From CALXOJ01 sp034120015 (GTDB taxonomy: Bacteria; Spirochaetota; Spirochaetia; JAFGXN01): a DNA stretch of 64,000 bases. Made by a program: the position numbers and the translations under genes. Within the stretch, counting starts at the first letter, position 1, and each line of letters starts with the position of its first letter. This document shows positions 27,141 to 35,219 of this stretch, one piece after another. Below the pieces are notes generated by a model. That model saw only the letters and a list, made by a program, of their open reading frames with translations, did not search any database and was not told the origin of the DNA. Location of the stretch: positions 13,507-77,506 of the forward strand of contig JAXEIF010000004.1 of assembly GCA_034120015.1 (NCBI GenBank), in the 5' to 3' direction.

Positions 27141-27941
27141 GTGACAGAAACGGCTGTTTTGTTTTCGGGAGCGGTACAAAGTGCCGCCCCTTATGTTTTT
27201 TGGCTGGCACTGTACGGCTTTATCGGATGGGTTTACGAGTCGATTCTCTGCTCCGTTAAAGCGAAAAAGTGGATTAACCGCGGTTTTCTTCACGGTCCGT
27301 ACTGTCCGATTTACGGATTCGGTGCGGTAACGGTTCTTCTTGTTCTGGGACGGATCGAAAATCCCGCAGTGCTTTTTTTTCTGGGTGCTCTGCTCACCTG
27401 TACACTCGAATATCTCACGTCCTGGGTCATGGAAAAACTGTTTCATGCGCGCTGGTGGGATTATCATTATATGAAGTTTCACATCAACGGACGGGTCTGT
27501 CTGGCCGGCGCCGTGATTTTCGGCGCCATGACGGTGGTTGTGGTGAAATGGGTCCATCCTCCGGTGGCGGCACTGACGGCGCGGATTCCGATGCCGGTGC
27601 TGCTCGGATTGGATGCCGTGCTGATTGCCGGCGGTGCGGCCGATACGATTACGACGGTTGTCCGCCTCAAGAGTTTCAACCGTCGTTTGAAGGAAATCGA
27701 TGCAAAAGTCCGCGAAATTGTCGAAAGCGGCCGCACCGAGTTTCGGGAGAAGATGCGACGCAACGCGGAAGAACGGCAGCTGCGGGCGGAACGTCTGCGG
27801 CAGGCGTTTGAGGCCCGGCGTGCCGAATGGGAAAAAGCGCTTGCTTTTCAGCGGACTTTGAAAAAGAAATTCCCCGCTTACCGGTCTGTCAGGTGGCATG
27901 ATGCATTTGAAGAGTTGCGCCGCACGGTCAAAAAACCGTAA
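27141..27941 (+). CDS. CmpB-like (putative ABC-transporter type IV) membrane protein
   Basis: A 266-residue protein starting with GTG. It has about five membrane helices in residues 1-175. The family core (YGFIGWVYESILCSVKAKKWINRGFL, GPYCPIYGFGAV, and WWDYHYMKFHINGRVCL) matches the ABC_trans_CmpB/DUF1113 group. The C-terminal 90 residues are highly charged and likely coiled coil. The family has no firmly established role. It lies 22 nt after secA with AAAGGGAG before the start and is probably co-transcribed. Confidence 0.8.
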   Translation: MTETAVLFSGAVQSAAPYVFWLALYGFIGWVYESILCSVKAKKWINRGFLHGPYCPIYGFGAVTVLLVLGRIENPAVLFFLGALLTCTLEYLTSWVMEKLFHARWWDYHYMKFHINGRVCLAGAVIFGAMTVVVVKWVHPPVAALTARIPMPVLLGLDAVLIAGGAADTITTVVRLKSFNRRLKEIDAKVREIVESGRTEFREKMRRNAEERQLRAERLRQAFEARRAEWEKALAFQRTLKKKFPAYRSVRWHDAFEELRRTVKKP

Positions 27942-27987
27942 CCGATGCAGATATCCTGTTTTTCGGCTCTTAAACAGATTTTCAGAA

Positions 27988-28083
27988 CGAAATAAAGTGT
28001 TTCAACCGTATGAAACAAAGTGTTTCACAGTCTGAAACAGAGTGTTTCACAGTCCGAAACAAAGTGTTTCAACCGTATGAAAC
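27988..28083. repeat. Phased array of alternating TGAAAC / GTTTCA half-sites
   Basis: Four imperfect tandem units of 22-23 bp. Within them the hexamer GTTTCA (27999, 28022, 28044, 28066) alternates with its complement TGAAAC or CGAAAC/CGAAAT (27988, 28011, 28033, 28055, 28078). Start-to-start spacing is 11 bp, twice 12 bp, so all half-sites fall on about the same face of the helix. It sits about 80 bp upstream of the first LRR lipoprotein gene. It could bind a dimeric regulator cooperatively, or be a simple expanded repeat. No matching regulator is identified. Confidence 0.85.
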
Positions 28084-28160
28084 AAAATGAAAAAATCGGA
28101 TACCGGGAGAATATAAAGATAATACCGGATGCGGCCAAATCATTACACAGGGGTTTTCAA

Positions 28161-29315
28161 ATGAGATTTATGAACAGAGAAAAGGTGTTTTTGACTGAAA
28201 AAATGGCCGTCATAGCCGTTGCAGCGGTTTTTCTGCTGTTTTCCTGTAAAGAGGAGGTCTGGGTAACAGGTGTCGGTCTTGACCGGACGGCACTGACGCT
28301 GACGGTCGGTCAGACGGCGGAGTTAAAGGCGACCGTCGAGCCGGCAAATGCGGCCGTACGGACGGTGCGTTGGATTGCCGAACCGGCAAATATTCTGAAA
28401 GTGACAGAAAATCGGGACGGCCGCTGCACGGTAACGGCACTGAAAGAAGGTGCGGCAACCGTAACGGTCACAACCGTCGACGGTGAGAGAACGGCCGTGT
28501 GCCGTGTTAAAGTCGGTCTTTATATCGAAAATAAGACTTTTATTGCCGCGGTTGAAAAGGCAACGGATGCGGCCGGTCAGGCTGTCGTTATCGGCTGGAA
28601 AAAAGAAGACGACGGTACGGTCAAATTAACGCCGGAGAATACCGACGCTATGAAGAGAGTGACCGAACTGAATTTGAGCGGTGTGGAAACCGGCGATCTT
28701 TCGGATTTGAAGTGGTTCACCGGGCTGACATATCTTGACTGCAGCGGCAATCGTCTGACGGCACTCGATGTTTCGTCTAACAGCGATTTGAAAACGCTGA
28801 TATGTTCCTATAACAGTCTGTCATTTCTTGATCTGAAAAAAAACGGACAGCTGGAAGTTTTGAAGTGCTCTTACAACCGGCTGACAACTCTCGATCTGTC
28901 GGACAGCGGAAGTCTGGCAGAATTGAGCTGCAGAAACAACAATCTGACATCGCTGAATGTGAGCGGTTATCCGAATTTGGAAATTTTAGACTGCGGTTTT
29001 AACCGTCTGGAGTCGTTAAATACGGACAATAATACAGGACTGAAAAATTTATACTGCGACGAAAACCGGCTTTCGTCTCTGAATGTCGGAAACAATACCG
29101 CTTTATGGCAACTGAATTGCGTCGGTAACCGACTGTCGGCATAGGATGTCACTTCGAATCTCAAGCTTACCGGGTTGTGGTGCGGAAATCAGACTGCCGA
29201 CGGCACGACGTTGCGGGAGATGAATCTGACGATGACAGCGGAACAGAAAGCGACATGGGACAGCTTCTGGAGCCTTGATACCGATAATACCGGCGTTGTG
29301 CCGACCAGGCTATAA
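28161..29315 (+). pseudogene. Ig-like/leucine-rich-repeat lipoprotein interrupted by an amber codon
   Basis: Start ATG 28161 (AGGGG upstream) gives a lipoprotein signal peptide ending LLFSC (Cys29), a bacterial Ig-like (BIG_2) domain at about 35-115, and six to seven leucine-rich repeats of 21 residues. The frame hits TAG at 29142-29144, exactly where the repeat consensus NRL..LDV expects Leu. Translation in the same frame then continues for 56 residues (DVTSNLKLTGLWCGNQTADG...) to TAA at 29313-29315. The tail matches the C-terminus of the paralogue at 30405-31949. This is a single-base nonsense change (for example TTG to TAG), or a readthrough site. If the stop is honoured, the product is 327 residues and lacks the C-terminal cap. 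Confidence 0.85.
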
Positions 29316-29432
29316 TCGGCCGCTCTCGGACATCCTGTCCTCCGCGGCACTTCCCCCGTCGTGGGGGTCGGCCGCTTTCGGGCGTCCTGTCCTTCGCGGC
29401 ACTTCCCCCGTCGTGGGGTCGGCCGCTCTCGG
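29316..29432. repeat. Tandem repeat, about 2.3 copies of a 51-52 bp unit
   Basis: Unit 1 is 29316-29367, unit 2 is 29368-29418, and a 14-bp partial third copy follows. Each unit contains TCGGCCGCT and a GC-rich hairpin (CCCCC, GTCGT loop, GGGGG). It begins right at the end of the interrupted LRR reading frame. The hairpins lack T-runs, so they are not clear terminators. Confidence 0.8.
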
Positions 29433-29524
29433 TTATCAGACTTCGTGCGGGAAGGGGGATCGAATTGATGTCTTTTTATTTTGCGTCGAAAACTGTTGCC
29501 GGTGAAAATCGGAAACGGGGAAAT

Positions 29525-29758
29525 TCAGTATAAACAGCCGGGTTTATAAACAACAGGGCGGTTTTTCACCAAGTCAATGATCAGGTCTTTATTTTCTTGA
29601 ACGGAACGCTCCATCATTTCTTCAACCTGTTCTTCGCTCACGGATTCGGGAAAAAAATAATAATTATTTGTATCCTTTGGATGGTACATTAAGACTCCCG
29701 GCTCATGGTATAAAACATTGCCAAACTTTCTTTTGAAATCACTATTATGTTTAATCAT
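29525..29758 (-). CDS. Small hypothetical protein
   Basis: A 77-residue, soluble-looking protein. It starts at ATG 29758, which has AAGGAG 5 nt upstream; a GTG two codons earlier overlaps that site and is unlikely. Composition is rich in Lys, Asn and Glu, and the DNA is more AT-rich than the flanking LRR genes. I recognise no domain. With the next gene upstream it forms a two-gene minus-strand pair lying between two plus-strand LRR lipoprotein genes. Confidence 0.6.
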   Translation of the reverse strand: MIKHNSDFKRKFGNVLYHEPGVLMYHPKDTNNYYFFPESVSEEQVEEMMERSVQENKDLIIDLVKNRPVVYKPGCLY

Positions 29759-29805
29759 TTTCACTCCTTATAAAATCATCGAAGTCTTTACGGACATCGG
29801 AAAAA

Positions 29806-30069
29806 TCAGAGTATTAATCCCATGTCGCGGGGTTTAAAGAAATCGGGATCGATTTCTTTTTCGATAACCGGTTTGAGTGCTTCGGCTTTTTTTGTTTGAC
29901 CGCGTAAATCGTAAAGTTGATATACCGTAAAAAGCGAAAATTTATTTCTGTCTTCCGGCGGTAACTCAAGAAGCCAACCATTCAGAGTGTTATTGGTTAA
30001 TGTGATTGCCTCAAATAATTCCTCGTCGGTTGGATTCATTTGTCTGATCAGCTCTTCATAATTTTCCAT
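29806..30069 (-). CDS. Small helical hypothetical protein
   Basis: An 87-residue acidic protein starting at ATG 30069, with GAGG well placed upstream; longer in-frame starts lack this. The segment NKFSLFTVYQLYDLRGQTKKAEALKPVIEKE looks like a helical hairpin of TPR-like character, but one repeat is not enough to assign it. It lies 47 nt upstream of the next small gene on the same strand. Confidence 0.6.
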   Translation of the reverse strand: MENYEELIRQMNPTDEELFEAITLTNNTLNGWLLELPPEDRNKFSLFTVYQLYDLRGQTKKAEALKPVIEKEIDPDFFKPRDMGLIL

Positions 30070-30102
30070 CGTATTCCTCACGTTCTTTCTTTCGTCTCTC
30101 AA

Positions 30103-30404
30103 TTCATCTTAGTCCGGGGATTCGGTTCTGTCAAGAAACGGTTCCGACGGGAATGTTGTTGTGTGTGAATTTTTCATGTACACAGTGCCACGTTTTTCCG
30201 CCAGGAAAACGTTTGCAAAAAGAGCCGTTCGGGTTTAAAATACAAAATGGGATCAGAAAGGATTATTCCGAACGGGGAATGACTTTCTCCCGTTGCGGAA
30301 TTGGTCGGGGATGTTGCGTTTACGGCGGCAGCGGACAGTCGGCGGAGACGGGAAAGAGGCAGATGTTGTTGCCGACAGTAGCGCAGAGAATGAAGGAGTG
30401 AGTG
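30103..30404. other. Intergenic stretch before the second LRR gene, with one hairpin
   Basis: No convincing gene. An imperfect inverted repeat at 30266-30300 pairs TTCCG+AACGGG with CCCGTT+CGGAA, one bulged G and a 12-nt loop. It has no T-run, so it is not an obvious terminator; it may be a structured leader. An open frame at 30153-30401 has no ribosome-binding site or recognisable product. Confidence 0.5.
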
Positions 30405-31949
30405 ATGAAGAAGAAAAAGAAGGGAATTCCCTTAGTGGGAATTGTAATGATGGTGACGGCGTTGCTGCTGTTCGGATGCGATATCGATTACGTGAGGGAT
30501 GTGATGTTGGATCGTGACGAATTGATTCTGTCTCTGCCTTCCGGAGAAAGGGCTGTTTTAACGGCAACCGTGCTGCCGGAATTCGCAGCCGAGAAAACGG
30601 TTCGTTGGAGCGTGGAACCGACCGGTATAGTGACGTTGATTGACAACAAAAACAGCACCTGTACGGTGATTCCCGTAGCGGACGGTACGGCAACGGTGAT
30701 TGCGACCGCCGTCGGGGGAAGGGGAGTATCCGGCGTGTGCCGCGTCAAAATCGCTTCCGCCCTCGACAATACCGCCCTTGTTGCGGCGGTGGGAAGTCAG
30801 TGCGGATGGACGGTAGAGACCGACGGCACAGTGAAGCTGACGACAGAGAATCTGGCGGCTATTCGAAAGGTGACGCAGTTGGATGTCAGCGGAAAATCGC
30901 TGAACGATCTGAGCGGCATTGAATGGTTCACCGGGTTGGAATCTCTGGACTGCAGCTCCAATACGCTGACTGAGATTGATATTTCAGGGAACGGGGTGCT
31001 GACGGAATTGAACTGCGCCGACAATCAGATGACTTTTTTGAAAATCCTGGCATACCCGGCATTAACGAGTTTGGATGTGTCGAATAATACAAAAATGAAG
31101 AGTCTCGAATGCAGCAGGAATTTGAAGCTGACCGCACTGAGGGCGGCCGGCTGCACGGCTCTGACGAGTTTGGATTGTGCCGGCAACGCATTGACATCTC
31201 TGGATGTGTCAGGCTGTACGGCACTGACGAATCTGTACTGCTATAACAACGGATTGACTTCTCTGGATGTAACGGCGAATACGAAATTGACGGGACTGAA
31301 CTGCCACAGCAACGCTCTGACCACCCTGAACGTGTCGGCAAACACAGCCCTGACGGGACTGGACTGCCGCAGCAACGCACTGACGGCATTGGATGTGTCG
31401 GCTAACACAGCTTTGATGAGGCTTTACTGCGGTTCCAACCGGCTGACATCTCTGGATGTGAGTGCCAACACGGCGTTGACGAACCTTTCATGCGAATCCA
31501 ATGCGCTGACTTCGCTGGATGTAACGGCGAATACGAAATTGACGGGACTGGACTGTCGCAGCAACGCACTGACGGCATTGGATGTGTCGGCTAACACAGC
31601 TTTGATGAGGCTTTTCTGCGGTTCCAACCGGCTGACATCTCTGGATGTGAGTGCGAACACGGAACTGACAGACCTCTCCTGCGAATCCAATGCTCTGACT
31701 TCTCTGTATGTATCGAAGAATACGAAGCTGTCAGGTCTGTGGTGCCATTCCAATCGGTTGAAATTGTTGGATGTTACAGGAATCACGGGATTGAGACAAC
31801 TGCTGTGCGGCAATCAGACATCCGACGGTAAAAAAGTACAGATACTGTTGCTGACGCTGACACCGGCGCAGCAAACGAAATGGAAAGAAATATGGAAAAA
31901 AACTTATAGGGAAGAAAATACCTATGTGTCCCTGAAAGTGATCGGCTGA
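30405..31949 (+). CDS. Ig-like/leucine-rich-repeat lipoprotein
   Basis: A 514-residue paralogue of the interrupted gene at 28161. Lys-rich signal peptide with lipobox LFGC (Cys25), a BIG_2-type Ig-like domain at about 32-115, a short linker, then about 14 leucine-rich repeats of 21 residues (consensus L.C.SNALT.LDVSANT.LTG). A C-terminal cap follows (LLCGNQTSDGKK...). Expected to sit on the outer membrane or periplasmic face and bind protein or glycan; no partner is known. The ATG at 30405 has AAGGAG 6 nt upstream. A 189-bp internal duplication marks recent repeat expansion. A strong terminator follows. Confidence 0.88.
   Translation: MKKKKKGIPLVGIVMMVTALLLFGCDIDYVRDVMLDRDELILSLPSGERAVLTATVLPEFAAEKTVRWSVEPTGIVTLIDNKNSTCTVIPVADGTATVIATAVGGRGVSGVCRVKIASALDNTALVAAVGSQCGWTVETDGTVKLTTENLAAIRKVTQLDVSGKSLNDLSGIEWFTGLESLDCSSNTLTEIDISGNGVLTELNCADNQMTFLKILAYPALTSLDVSNNTKMKSLECSRNLKLTALRAAGCTALTSLDCAGNALTSLDVSGCTALTNLYCYNNGLTSLDVTANTKLTGLNCHSNALTTLNVSANTALTGLDCRSNALTALDVSANTALMRLYCGSNRLTSLDVSANTALTNLSCESNALTSLDVTANTKLTGLDCRSNALTALDVSANTALMRLFCGSNRLTSLDVSANTELTDLSCESNALTSLYVSKNTKLSGLWCHSNRLKLLDVTGITGLRQLLCGNQTSDGKKVQILLLTLTPAQQTKWKEIWKKTYREENTYVSLKVIG
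31351..31694 (+). repeat. Internal duplication in the LRR gene, 189-bp period
   Basis: DNA from about 31351-31505 recurs with few changes at 31540-31694. The 189-bp period equals exactly three 21-codon LRR units, so copies can be gained or lost without a frameshift. Confidence 0.8.
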
Positions 31950-31970
31950 CTTGTTGTCCGGCTGTATGCC

Positions 31971-32000
31971 GGGACTGTCCGGAAGGACAGTCCCTTTTTT
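31971..32000 (+). terminator. Rho-independent terminator after the LRR lipoprotein
   Basis: A perfect 10-bp stem (GGGACTGTCC, GGAA loop) followed by six T. A second perfect hairpin (GAGGGACGAA, GTGA loop) follows at 32007-32030, between this gene and the convergent pgi; it lacks a clear T-run on either strand. Confidence 0.93.
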
Positions 32001-32068
32001 GTAAGAGAGGGACGAAGTGATTCGTCCCTCTTCATGAATTCGGACACTTTTGCGTCTGTCAGACGGCA

Positions 32069-33643
32069 TCAGCCGTTGAGAAGCGAGTCGAACGCTTTCA
32101 GATCGGGGCTCATGTCGCCGGAAAGGACTTTTTTGGTCAGTACTTTGCCGAGCTGAACGCCTTCCTGGTCGAAAGAGTTGAGGTTCCACAGGAATCCCTG
32201 GAACATCACCTTGTTTTCGAAGTGAGCCAGCAGGGCGCCGAGAGCGCGGGCGGTCAGCTGTTTGCCGTAGATGAGGCTCGAATAGCGGTTGCCGGCAAAC
32301 CGTTTGTTCGGATTGTCGTCTTCTTTACCGAGAGCGAAAGCGACCATCTGCGCGGTGAGGTTGGCGTTCAGTTTGCGCTGGCTGGTGCTGCCGTCGATGG
32401 AAAGGTCGTTTCCGGTCCGGTTGGCGGTGAATCCGATGAACTGCAGCGGAATCGTGTCGGTTCCCTGGTGGAGGAGCTGGTAGAAAGAGTGCTGACCGTT
32501 GGTGCCCGGTTCGCCGAAAATAATCGGACCGGTGGGGTAGGCAACCGGTTTGCCGAAGCGGTTGACGCTTTTGCCGTTGCTTTCCATATCAAGCTGCTGC
32601 AGGTGGGCGGGGAATCGGATGAGAGCCTGGCTGTACGGTAAAACGGCGGTGGCGCCGAAACCGTGCATCCGCTCGTAAACGCCGATGAGGGCGTCGGTCA
32701 AAGCGGCGTTGGCAGTGATGTCCGGATTCAGAGCGTTGAGGTCGGCCTCGTGAGCACCGTCCAGAATGTCGGCAAAAACCTGCGGACCGAACGCCAGCGA
32801 CAGCACGACGCCGCCGACAGCGGAGGTCGAAGAGTAGCGGCCGCCGATATAGTCATCGATATAAAAGGCATCGAGACAGTCGTCGGATTTGGCCAGCGGC
32901 GATGTGGCGGAGGTGACGGCCACCATGTGGCGGGAAGGTGTCAGCCCGGGGATAGCGGCATCGGCCATTTTTTTGAGAACGAAAGCCTGATTGGTCAGCG
33001 TTTCCTGCGTGGTGCCGCTTTTGGAAACCAGAATAAACAGGGTTGTTTCGTAATCAACACCGTTCAAAACGCCGTTGGCATCGTCGGGATCGACATTGGA
33101 GATGAAATCGGCCTCCATTTTCAGTGCGCCGGCCGCGGCCGCACCGTCTTTCAGAGCCAGATAGAGGGCACGGGGACCGAGGTCGGAGCCGCCGATACCG
33201 ATTTGAATGACTTTCCGAAAGCGTTTGCCGGTGGAACCTGTAACGGTGCCGTTATGCACTTTTTCGGCAAAAGCAGCGATACGCTGCTGCTGTTCGCGGT
33301 AGAAGGCCCCGAGATCGTGGCCGTCGGCCGTGACGGAACCGGCGCATTCGCCGCGGGTCAGCTGGTGCATAACCAGACGCTTTTCCCCCGTATTCATCAC
33401 TTCGCCGGAAAGCAGCATTTTATACTTATCGATAACCTGCTGCTCGTCGGCCAGTTTCTGCAACAGTGAAAACGAAGCGTCCGTGACGGGACGGCAGGCG
33501 TAGTTGAATGTCAGGCCGCCTCCGACGGGAATGTTCGACCGGAGAATGCGTTCGGCATTCAGTTCTTTGTGTAAATCGGCCGGTGCGGCGGCTTTGAGAG
33601 CTGCGTACGACGGCGCTTTGTCCAGATTCTTGAATTCAGTCAT
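32069..33643 (-). CDS. pgi: Glucose-6-phosphate isomerase
   Basis: A 524-residue phosphoglucose isomerase converting glucose-6-phosphate and fructose-6-phosphate. Key family segments are present: IGIGGSDLGPRALYLAL, FILVSKSGTTQETLTN (phosphate-binding), and the signature GEPGTNGQHSFYQLLHQGT with its catalytic His. It links glycolysis to glycogen synthesis by GlgC/GlgA, encoded elsewhere in the window. It lies 45 nt downstream of xseB on the same strand with GAGAGGT before the ATG. Confidence 0.96.
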   Translation of the reverse strand: MTEFKNLDKAPSYAALKAAAPADLHKELNAERILRSNIPVGGGLTFNYACRPVTDASFSLLQKLADEQQVIDKYKMLLSGEVMNTGEKRLVMHQLTRGECAGSVTADGHDLGAFYREQQQRIAAFAEKVHNGTVTGSTGKRFRKVIQIGIGGSDLGPRALYLALKDGAAAAGALKMEADFISNVDPDDANGVLNGVDYETTLFILVSKSGTTQETLTNQAFVLKKMADAAIPGLTPSRHMVAVTSATSPLAKSDDCLDAFYIDDYIGGRYSSTSAVGGVVLSLAFGPQVFADILDGAHEADLNALNPDITANAALTDALIGVYERMHGFGATAVLPYSQALIRFPAHLQQLDMESNGKSVNRFGKPVAYPTGPIIFGEPGTNGQHSFYQLLHQGTDTIPLQFIGFTANRTGNDLSIDGSTSQRKLNANLTAQMVAFALGKEDDNPNKRFAGNRYSSLIYGKQLTARALGALLAHFENKVMFQGFLWNLNSFDQEGVQLGKVLTKKVLSGDMSPDLKAFDSLLNG

Positions 33644-33688
33644 AATTACCTCTCTTTTATATCGATTCCGCGGAGCGGATTCGCTTCT

Positions 33689-33922
33689 TCAGTCGGCCTC
33701 GCCGTCGAAAGCGGCAAACGACGGTGCTTCGTCGCTGCTGTCGGCAGGCGTGGTCAGAACCGCAATTTCGGCTTCGGCCTCGGCAAGCACCTTTTCCAGC
33801 TCTTCGGCCAGTCTGATGCCTTTGCGGTATTTTTTCAGCGCCTCTTCGAGAGAGACGGTGCCGGAAGCCAGCTCGTCGTTGATGGCCTCCAATTCTTCCA
33901 TTTTGGCTTCGAAATCTTTCAT
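33689..33922 (-). CDS. xseB: Exodeoxyribonuclease VII small subunit
   Basis: A 77-residue XseB of normal size, with the family helices FEAKMEELEAINDELASGTV and SLEEALKKYRKGI, then a coiled tail. It combines with XseA to degrade single-stranded DNA. ATG 33922 overlaps the xseA stop by 4 nt (ATGA) and has GGAGGAG upstream. Confidence 0.93.
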   Translation of the reverse strand: MKDFEAKMEELEAINDELASGTVSLEEALKKYRKGIRLAEELEKVLAEAEAEIAVLTTPADSSDEAPSFAAFDGEAD

Positions 33923-35145
33923 ATCGGATTCTCCTCCGTGCGGACCTTGCGGGTTCCGTCGGCAAATTGCAGGGTGAGAGACTGATTTTCGGCGAGAGAT
34001 GCGGCCCGGGTGACCGGATGGCCCTTTTCGTCGAAAACCAGCGTGTATCCTTTCGAGAGGATGTAGAGCGGCGACTCTTTTTCCAGCCGCATCCGTTCGT
34101 AGTCGAGGCGGCGGCGGGCATCGGCGGAGACGGCTCTGACAAGCGCCGGCAGCTGCTGTTTCAGGCGGTCGAGATTTTGGGCGGGCGTTTGCAGGCGGCG
34201 GACAAAAAGTTCCGTCAGCCGGGAGGCGCCGCAACGGTCAAGCAGCGCCCGCTGCCGTTCGGCGGTGATTTTCAAAGCGGCCGCCATGCGGCTGCGGGAT
34301 TCGGCAACCGCTTTGCGGCTGCGGTCGTAGTTCAGACAGATGTCGTCGGCCGCGGCTGTCGGCGTGGCGCTGCGGTGATCGGCGGCAAAGTCGCACAGCG
34401 GTGTATCGGGTTCGTGCCCCACCGCCGAAATGACCGGAATCTCCGATGCGGCCACCGCGCGCACCACGCTTTCATCGGAGAACGGCAGCAGATCTTCCGG
34501 CGAACCGCCGCCCCGCCCGACAATCAAAACATCGCAAAGGCGGTACCGGTTGGCCTGCCGGATGCGCGCCGTCAACGAAGCGGCCGCCTCCGTCCCCTGA
34601 ACGGCGGCCGGCAGCAGAATCACTTTTAACGGTGCCCGGTGGCTATTAATCCGCGTACAGATGTCGTGAAACACTTTCCCCTCGGCGGAGGTGATGATGC
34701 CCACCGTTTGCGGGTAGGGCGGCAGTGCGCGTTTGCGGCCGCTGTCGAAAAGCCCTTCGGCATAGAGGCGCTGTTTCAGTTCCTCCAGCTGCCGCAAAAG
34801 GTCGCCGCGGCCGGCCGGAACAATATCGTCGGCAATGAGCTGATAAGAACTGCGGGCGTCGTAAGCGGTGATGCGCCCCGTTGCCCGAATCAGATCGCCG
34901 ACAGCCGGCCTGCGCATCTGCGGCGGGCGGCGGTAGGAAAAACGGACAACCGTCAGCAGCGCCGGCGACAGACGGTCTTTCAGCGATAAATACCAGTGAC
35001 CGGCAGACGATTCGGAAAACGACGACACTTCCCCCTCGACCGTCACCCGGCCGATGCCCGATTCGAGAATCAGTTTAATCTGTTGGGAAAGCGCGGTCAC
35101 CGAGAGCACTTCCTCCCGAACCTCGCCGAATAATCCGCCCTGCAT
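33919..35145 (-). CDS. xseA: Exodeoxyribonuclease VII large subunit
   Basis: A 408-residue XseA with an N-terminal OB-fold (VTVEGEVSSFSESSAGHWYLSLKD) and the catalytic region (ITSAEGKVFHDI, VGRGGGSPEDLLPFSDE, SAVGHEPDTPLCDFAADHRSATPTAAAD). ATG 35145 is chosen over an in-frame ATG at 35184. A consensus promoter lies between them, its -10 box 6 nt before 35145, and no ribosome-binding site precedes either ATG. The transcript is therefore probably leaderless. Confidence 0.93.
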   Translation of the reverse strand: MQGGLFGEVREEVLSVTALSQQIKLILESGIGRVTVEGEVSSFSESSAGHWYLSLKDRLSPALLTVVRFSYRRPPQMRRPAVGDLIRATGRITAYDARSSYQLIADDIVPAGRGDLLRQLEELKQRLYAEGLFDSGRKRALPPYPQTVGIITSAEGKVFHDICTRINSHRAPLKVILLPAAVQGTEAAASLTARIRQANRYRLCDVLIVGRGGGSPEDLLPFSDESVVRAVAASEIPVISAVGHEPDTPLCDFAADHRSATPTAAADDICLNYDRSRKAVAESRSRMAAALKITAERQRALLDRCGASRLTELFVRRLQTPAQNLDRLKQQLPALVRAVSADARRRLDYERMRLEKESPLYILSKGYTLVFDEKGHPVTRAASLAENQSLTLQFADGTRKVRTEENPI

Positions 35146-35151
35146 ACCCGC

Positions 35152-35180
35152 ATTATAGCGAATGAAACGGAGAATTTCAA
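35152..35180 (-). promoter_or_regulatory. Promoter for xseA, predicting a leaderless transcript
   Basis: Minus strand TTGAAA, exact 17-bp spacer, TATAAT, then GCGGGT and ATG. The expected start, 7 nt past the -10 box, is the A of the ATG. Confidence 0.72.
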
Positions 35181-35219
35181 TCATCCGAAGGAGCCGGAAC
35201 CGGAAAGAAAAGAGACAGT

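Noticed and set aside
27988..28083. CRISPR array
   Set aside because: Units are only 22-23 bp with no distinct spacers, and there are no cas genes in the window.
28020..28160. N-terminal extension of the first LRR lipoprotein starting at GTG 28020
   Set aside because: It would translate the half-site array and place 47 residues before the lipoprotein signal peptide; ATG 28161 with AGGGG upstream is far better.
29275..29505. 76-codon plus-strand frame over the 51-bp tandem repeat
   Set aside because: No ribosome-binding site, overlaps the end of the LRR frame, and composition follows the repeat.
30153..30401. 82-codon frame before the second LRR gene
   Set aside because: No start signal and no recognisable product; it runs into the LRR gene's ribosome-binding site.
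27942..32000. Insertion sequence or prophage remnant
   Set aside because: No transposase, integrase, terminal inverted repeats or phage gene is visible, despite the accessory look of the region.
32007..32030. Terminator for pgi
   Set aside because: The hairpin is perfect but is not followed by a T-run on the minus strand, so I list it only as a hairpin alongside the LRR terminator.
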